Positions 57,435 to 64,000 of a stretch of 64,000 nt of DNA are shown here, one piece after another; within the stretch, counting starts at the first letter, position 1, and each line of letters opens with the position of its first letter. The stretch is from Bradysia coprophila (lineage: Eukaryota; Arthropoda; Insecta; Diptera; Sciaridae). The notes beneath the pieces were generated by a model. The model made no database searches. It was not told the DNA's origin and saw nothing but the letters and a program-made list of their open reading frames with translations. The stretch spans positions 8,877,739 to 8,941,738 of the forward strand of contig NC_050735.1 of assembly GCF_014529535.1 (NCBI RefSeq), given 5' to 3'. The translations under genes and the position numbers were made by a program.

Positions 57435-59585
57435 TCGTGGAGTTTCCGGACGAGAATTTAATTAGGAATTCGAGATTTGCCTTTGAGCTTTTTTGTTGTA
57501 GGTTCGTAGTACTAGATTTGTAACATACGAGTCGATGTATCGAGGCTTGCCGACACCTCTCCTCGTTTAGGGAGGACTTTTTTTTGTAAATTAATTAGGA
57601 AAAATTTGACCAAAAATAAATTTACGTTGAAAAATGTTGGAAGACGAAACTTCTTTCCAAAATTAATTAACAAAAAAGCCGCTTAACCTTTCTTCTATCT
57701 GTCACTTTCAAATAATTCTTAGGACAAAATTAGGAAAACTCGTTGCAAAATCGGACTTTTCCGATTGTTTTTTTTTTCAATCTTCTATCAGATATCGATT
57801 ATTAGCTGTGATATACAACATTGTCCCCCCAAAAAAGTTAATAAATTGAGACAGTTCCGTGTAATTAAACTAATGGACTCAATCGACTTAGGTTGAATGT
57901 AATCATTTGAGACATCGAATTTCATTCAAATTAACCACCTTCGCTTGATCTCGTTATAATTGCAACAATGAAGAAATTAATTAATTCGGTGCCAAAAAGA
58001 AAAACTGTTGCGGATACAATCAGTGTACATGTGTAGTGTAAAGATCTACAAAACATCGTAAAATTACAATTGTTAATTATTCTGAAATCACTAAACTTTT
58101 TCGGTGAAAATAAAATTTATTTTTTTAAATGTTAATTAAAACGAAAGCAAGTACGGATCTAAAAGAAAGTAGTTTAATTTTATACGCGTGCGCTCTAACA
58201 AACGAAATATATATATATAAAAATTGTGTGTTCAAAATCCGAACATACATTTTATTCGTATTATAACCATGTTGTTACCATTGCCGATTGGATTAATAAT
58301 CCTCATACGAGCGACATATACTATTTTAATGATAAAATCATTCATGCTGTCGAAGATAATAACAATAATAATAAAGATGATGGGTGACATACTTTATTAT
58401 TGGTTTAAATGAAAATCAAATAAAATTCGTTGCACGGATTGGACTTGATTGTTTATTATCGTTGCTGAATGTATACATGACATTAAATTGATTATGAATG
58501 GTTTTCTTTTTCAATTTGTTGAAAAGCGAAATCAAGCGTTTCAAAGAGAAGGTGGTCCAATAAAATCAAGGTTCCACTCAATCCACAATTTATATCTGTT
58601 ATGTTCTCAAATTCAGTGGTTATTGTTAGTAGTTTTGATCTCTACATGAATAGCTGAATGCATGTCAAAGTAGCAAATTATAAAAAAAAAATCAAAATAG
58701 AATTTTTACTGCCGTCGGCGCATGGACTTGATGTTTACATTTCGATTGAAAGTAAAAATATTTAAAATTCATTTTTCTTATAATTCGCTAATGTGACACG
58801 TTTCTTTTCTGCATTTAATTATCCATATCATCATAATCAGCCATCAGAAATCAGCAATGACCGCTTAATAACTTGGTCTTTAACAGTGAAATGTATGTTG
58901 AAACGAACGAAGTACAAGATTTTTTCTTCAAACAATCGACGTATTTGATATATTTAATGAGTATTTCGATATGCCATCCGTTTCTGAATGTTTATTATGC
59001 TCAGGAATGCTCTAAATTACCCTGTCTTCACCGATACATCTTCTCACAGTTCAAACGATATTTTTGAACTTATTCTCTCATGTTTCTTTCAAAAAACGAA
59101 AGAGTGAAGAAACAAAAAAAAAAGTTGTGATGACACACACCTGGATATTACACAATAATGAACTTATAAATAATCAAGAAAGATCAGCGTTATACCTGTT
59201 CGTATGTCTCTTCATATAAGTTATTCATATCATTACATTATATGAGATCTACTTCAACCGAACCAACTTTATATTTACAAGTGCAGCGGATAAATGAAGA
59301 CCGAAAACGTATTTTCTAACCTAAATTATGCTATTTAACGGAATTTTATTTTCATATATTTATGAGCTTTACAATATTGTACATAAACTTTGAGCGGATA
59401 ACATCCAATGTGTGAGTGATACTGTGTTATTATTGCGATAAATTACAGTTTCCATTTTTGTTCTTGTTGTTGCTCTGTTGTTGGATTAATCAAGCATCGA
59501 CTGAATTCCACTTCGTAATTAACAAAAATTTTCGCTGATTTAAGAGTCAATGTTCTAATTTTCCGTTTCTTTTCTTTCGTTTCAG
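57435..59585. other. Putative intron 1 of the ZP gene, right end
   Basis: Contains a fragment of the GAAGTA(C)AAGATT repeat family at 58893-58930. The intron ends with a polypyrimidine tract and TTTCAG at 59585. Confidence 0.4.
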
Positions 59586-59645
59586 GTGTACATAAATTAG
59601 GCGAAATACAACAAAAAATTTTACAATTGGACTAATTAGAGTATA

Positions 59646-62600
59646 ATGGGGTGTAGATCGCGATTTCATGTCGCGACGTTGATATTTGCAATATGTATAT
59701 TAAAGGTAAGTGGACAATCTACAGTTTGAAGGTTTATGACGTTAGACTTAAGTGTGTGGTAGCATCCGTTATCGACCACGACAACAAATAATTGGGCTCC
59801 AGATATAGTCTTCTTAAATAGCAAGCCCCAGAGAACCGTCAATAGATTTTATCCAGGAAAGATTTAAGATTTTTGGAGAGATTCCAATTTTTGATATATT
59901 TGAAATTATTAGGCTACGAACAGTCGACAGATGGTCCACTCATACATTTACACTGCTTATCTGTCTTCATATCGGGTTCAAAGTCACAAGCATTCCACTG
60001 GTTAAACCGTACAATCACTCATAAGCAGTGGGATTGTGTGAGTGGACCAGCTGGAAAAACAATTTAGACCAAATGGGGTTGACATTACCTGTATTTACAC
60101 AGTTATGGAATTATAACTTCCATCTCGTTTCGTTTGCAACGCGTACCCTTTCTATTAAATTTTAAGATGTCTGGAATTAGCATCATACCTTGGTAGTCCA
60201 TCTGAGCTTGTGTGCAAATATGTATTGTAGAATCGAATGTTTCATGATTAATGCATTTGCGTGAATTTTCTGTGATTAGCTTCATTCAGATCAATAGTTA
60301 GCCGTCAGCAAGCTTCTTATTGTACAACAGCGCCTGAGGTATTAACATTCTCTATACAATAGCACGTTATTCTAGTTCTTAAGACCTAGTCGTTTTAAAT
60401 AGCCAAGTGTGAGTGAGACAACTATATTTCGAAGAGATAGAAACGTTCCAAAAATGACACGTTTCAAGCGAATTGCTGATAAAGCAGAATAGTTCAAGAA
60501 TGCAATAAATCAAAGAGGACAAATGGTTCCAGGTGTGAATACACCTAAGTGGGGTAGTCACATCGTGACTATCGGGATCACCCGTGTCAGAATTTTAAAA
60601 TGCATGACTGAACAATGCAAAGCAAGAATTTTTAAATCATAACTGTAGAGGACTGATAACTCTCTGTATCCGCTCCTCATGGTTCGCCGGAAAAGTGACT
60701 TTAGTTTTATTTCTTTTATCGGATGATTGACTGCAGTCTTTCCTTCTAGTTAGCCATTGTCACACTTAAAACAATATTTTTGTCTGGCTTAAAGACATCT
60801 ACGACACCTGCTCTAGTGAAATTTTCAGATCGTCCGTAGCGCATTTAATAATAATGATAGCGAAAACGTACCGATTCAATTTTGTTTTCTGTTAAGCGAC
60901 ATATCCATAAAGTTTTATGTTTCCGTACAGCCTTTCCCTCCGACCGAACCGATTTCTTCATATTTATTGAAATTGCAATCGATATCCAATATTTTCAATT
61001 GAAATTTAGCCTATCAGCAGTGTTAAATCGCTGTTATTTCAGCAGAAACTTATCAAGAAACCTCGTTTGCGAAAAGTTGTTTATTTATTTGCATTTTTTT
61101 CCTCCGTTCCAGTAAACTCTCTCTCGAAAATTACATTTCATTTTAAAATTCAACAGAAGTTTCTATATACACAGCAGCAGCAGCAGCTGTTACTATTCAG
61201 CTTAATGTACCAAACGAACACAAAAACAACAAATCATTATCTGCATCATCTCGTCCTCCAATGCAATTATCGTGTGATATACTTTACAGTGTGTTTATGT
61301 CGATTTATTATACCTAAAGCCAAAAACAAAAAAGAATCTACAAGAAGTATAACATGACTGGCACACGATAATGATAGCAATACAGCAGTTTAATAAACGA
61401 TTATCGGTTATAAGATAAAATAATAGCGCCGTCTTCCACTGATTTTCTTGAAGAATTTAGTCGTATAACGATATAACGATATACACAATATGTTGATCAG
61501 ATATACACAATGCAGAATGTGAATGATTAATATTTCCAACCGAATAGAAAATGTAGTGCAACAACGTGTTTTCCGAAACGCACAGAGAATTTTAAAACGC
61601 ATGCGAGTGTGTATATACCAATATTAATGCTCTACAATGTACAATAACCTATATTCGTGCATGCAATTTTTTATGCATTCGCAAAGTGCAACGATGTATT
61701 GTTCAATTGTTTTTAAGCAATTATTTTACGAAATGATGACACTTTTCTGGCGATAACATACATCATATATAATAAAAGTGCTCGCATACAATCCAGGTAT
61801 AGGTCTGTAGATAATGCAACTTTTGTTTCACTTTCTATTGTGAAAATATTTTAAAATTTCTGCATTATACTGGTAGATAAATTCATTGTTATTTTCGTCA
61901 ATCGTTAACGAACTGAAAGGTAATTTGTAGGTATCGTTACACACTGTCTGTGTGGATACACATTTATGTGTACACTCTTCAATTATCTGGTGTGTACAGA
62001 TACTTATGCAAAACATGTTTCCTATGTAATTACATATTGTGCAAGTTAATGAACATTAAATCAGTAAATAATGAAAGATATCCTCCAGGTAAATTGGAAC
62101 ATAAAAAAATCATGATGATATGACGGTGTGTTAATTAGATTTAATTAGGTTTAAAAACGCGTAGATTATCGGCGAACAAAACAATATTTTCGGTTCTAGC
62201 CTCTCGATTCGCAAAGGTAGAAGGCGAAACTACTTCCACACAGTTACTAATAGGCACGATTGAAGTGTAGCCTATTGATCTCGATTTGCAAAGGTTGAAT
62301 GCAAAATTACTTCCAGCTCGTTCCTAATAGGCAAGATTGATGTCTAGCCTCTCGATTCTCAAAGGCAGATGGCGAAATTACTTCCAGCCAGCTACTAATT
62401 GAAAGCGAAAGGTAGAAGTAAGAGTGCGAAATTACTTACAGCTTACCTAGCTACTAATAGGCAAGATTGAAGTCTAGCCTCTCGATTCCAAAAGGTAGAA
62501 GGCCAGTAAAAAACCAGACCATAATCGTTACGTTACGTGTTTTGTATAATAGCGATATTTTGAGCCTAAATTTTTTGGTGTTAGCCCGCGATGCAACCCA

Positions 62601-64000
62601 AATATCTGCGGGTTTCAATTTTTTTTAGTCGACGTCTTAGCAAAAATTTTAGTCAAGTTCAAAGGACCCGAGGGGGGCCGCACTGAATTTGTAACTCTTT
62701 TGCAACTCTTTTTCCTCGTGCAACTCTTTTTCCTCGTGCAACTCTTATTCCTCGTGCAACTCTTATTCCTCGTGCAACTCTTTCTCGTGCAACTCTTTTC
62801 AGTGCGGTCCCCCTCGAAAGGACCAACTAGCTTTTGAAAGTCACATAAATTTTTTTTTGCAAATTTTGGCACAAAAAAAGTTGCACACGACCAGCACAAC
62901 CCAGCCCAACCCTGAGAATTACCTAAAATACATTTGGAACCGTTTCGGTTTGTGAAAAATGCGAACACGGTGACATTTTCGCCTCGTGTTCTTCTCTCCT
63001 ACATTTACTTGATGAACAAAAATTCAATGTAGCTTGAACAATGAGGTGTAATATAAAGAAAGACGAAAAAAATCCCATTCATACACCGGTACCATTAAAT
63101 ATTATTGGTTGAGAGAGAGTTTGAATTTTATTATTTTTATTGTTGCATGAATGGGATTCGATAAATTAAAAAAAAGTTATTCGTTTTTAATTGCACAGAG
63201 ATGTGTACCAATTTTCGATTATGATTATAGGTGTGAAGCGAAATATCAAGTTTGTGCGAAGAGGTATTCGGCCGTATGACAAGTTATATAAGTGAAATTC
63301 AGTGACCTGATTTTCCTCATGTGAAAATTTATTATTTTTTTGGTTCACTAAAAAATAATTTTTTGATTGAACGTCTTCACGTTTTATGAGTGACAGGCGT
63401 GTACAACGATTCAATCTGTTACTTCTTTTGTTTCAATCGCTACTTAGTGCTGGAAGTCAGATTTAGATTTAGATTTAGATTATTCATTTATTTATCAAAA
63501 GCTATTAAAATCACATATTTACATAGAACACATATTGAGACAGTACACAAAACTCAAAAATTAACTTTCAGTCAGACCTCCTTTAGTTTAATTACACGTT
63601 TTGCTATGTACAACAGAATGCCACTCAAGGACTACCGTGGTTACCATGTCAAATAAAATCTTATAAAACTCACCACCCATTTGTATTGATTTTCGCCCTT
63701 CCATTACAGAACGTCCAATGCGATGCACCGCTCGTCGACTCGGCCGCACTTCCATTAGAACACAGAGGTGCATACGGGCCACCGCCACCGCAATCACCCA
63801 TTTACGGTGTACCTGGCCTGGAGCACACCAGTCACAATGAAATCGCCGACGATTCCTGGCCACTTGGCTCACAGTCGAACGACAGTCCACAGATCAAGCA
63901 CTTGCAGGTTCAATGCGAAAAGACACACATGCGTGTCAATATCGAATTCGATCGACCATTCTACGGAATGATCTTCTCCAAAGGATACTACAGTGACCAG
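59646..64000 (+). CDS. ZP-domain apical matrix protein of the dusky/dusky-like/miniature family (5' part, continues past the window)
   Basis: Two coding exons: 59646-59705 and 63710-64000 (open to the edge). They join in phase 0 across a 4.0-kb intron (donor AAG|GTAAGT, acceptor ATTACAG). Exon 1 encodes MGCRSRFHVATLIFAICILK, a basic start followed by a hydrophobic core, i.e. a signal peptide; the 60-nt leader before it follows the acceptor at 59585. Exon 2 gives a Pro-rich stretch (GAYGPPPPQSPIYGVPG), then from residue about 77 the start of the ZP domain: IKHLQVQCEKTHMRVNIEF then RPFYGMIFSKGYYSD, which is the highly conserved ZP-N opening of Drosophila Dusky, Dusky-like and Miniature, with the first ZP Cys. 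These proteins are secreted or membrane-anchored and shape the apical extracellular matrix of wing and bristle cells. Which of the three paralogues it is cannot be decided from this part; the long introns suggest complex transcriptional control. Confidence 0.88.
59706..62193. other. Intron 2 of the ZP gene, left part
   Basis: Contains a short CAG run (61181-61197). No other gene or element recognised. Confidence 0.4.
62194..62510. repeat. Tandem repeat of 75-110 bp, about four copies
   Basis: TAGCCTCTCGATTCGCAAAG, GAAATTACTTCCAGC, and CTACTAATAGGCAAGATTGA recur in order about four times with diverging spacing. Lies in an intron of the ZP gene. Confidence 0.75.
62669..62816. mobile_element. 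Inverted repeat enclosing an 18-bp minisatellite
   Basis: CGAGGGGGGCCGCACTGAA (62669-62687) and TTCAGTGCGGTCCCCCTCG (62798-62816) are inverted ends. Between them TGCAACTCTTTTTCCTCG repeats five to six times. The minus-strand frame 62615-62968 that reads SCTRNK repeats is a product of this array. Confidence 0.7.
62817..63709. other. Intron 2 of the ZP gene, right end
   Basis: AT-rich; a short GATTTA run at 63461-63480. Ends in the acceptor CCATTACAG at 63709. Confidence 0.45.

Noticed and set aside
61181..61197. CAG run as a polyglutamine exon
   Set aside because: Only about five units, no supporting splice sites or coding context.
62615..62968. Frame reading SCTRNK hexapeptide repeats
   Set aside because: Produced by the 18-bp minisatellite between inverted repeats; not a gene.
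63588..63890. 100-codon minus-strand frame opposite the ZP exon
   Set aside because: Shadow of the plus-strand exon, which has clear ZP-family homology.

Overview
The window looks like nuclear DNA of an insect, most likely a lower (nematoceran) dipteran such as a fungus gnat. The evidence is an AT-rich base composition, genes split by very short introns (54-190 nt, GT-AG), an insect cuticle-type ZP-domain gene with very long 5' introns, and intergenic DNA filled with MITE-type inverted repeats and decayed transposons. There is no prokaryotic feature: no operon, no Shine-Dalgarno signal, no CRISPR. The species call is an inference; the sequence alone does not prove it.

Layout. 1-2.9 kb: inverted-repeat elements, including a 201-bp MITE with a perfect 8-bp target duplication. 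3.0-5.6 kb (+): two tandem paralogues related to NRBF2, the MIT-domain subunit of the autophagy PI3-kinase complex; each is two exons with the intron at the same place. 5.6-11.5 kb: repeats, a full-length Tc1/mariner-type (DD34E) transposase gene (+), a convergent spliced gene of unknown function (-), and two tRNA-like SINE heads. 11.5-12.6 kb: broken 3' end of a retroelement coding region. 13.8-14.4 kb (-): an unrecognised acidic, Ser-rich 202-aa protein. 17.0-18.5 kb (-): a seven-exon protein kinase of the MOK (MAK/ICK/MOK) family, assembled here exon by exon. 18.6-29 kb: a dense cluster of MITEs, a foldback-like element nearby at 15 kb, and a LINE remnant at 25.1 kb. 30-64 kb (+): apparently one gene of the dusky/dusky-like/miniature ZP-domain family, with a possible 5'UTR exon ending at 30358, a signal-peptide exon at 59.6 kb and the start of the ZP domain in the last 291 bases; the gene runs off the window. 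Its putative 29-kb first intron holds many MITEs, a palindromic array at 31.2-31.4 kb, a 20-bp palindromic minisatellite at 44.8 kb, and a 2.9-kb element at 52.7-55.6 kb built largely of about 15 copies of a 146-bp repeat.

Functionally the host genes are unrelated to each other: autophagy regulation (NRBF2-like), a cilium-associated type kinase (MOK-like) and apical extracellular matrix (ZP protein). The most unusual parts are the NRBF2-like duplication, the MOK-like activation loop that has lost the TEY motif, the transposase plus convergent orphan gene, and several structured repeats that are not simple transposon copies.
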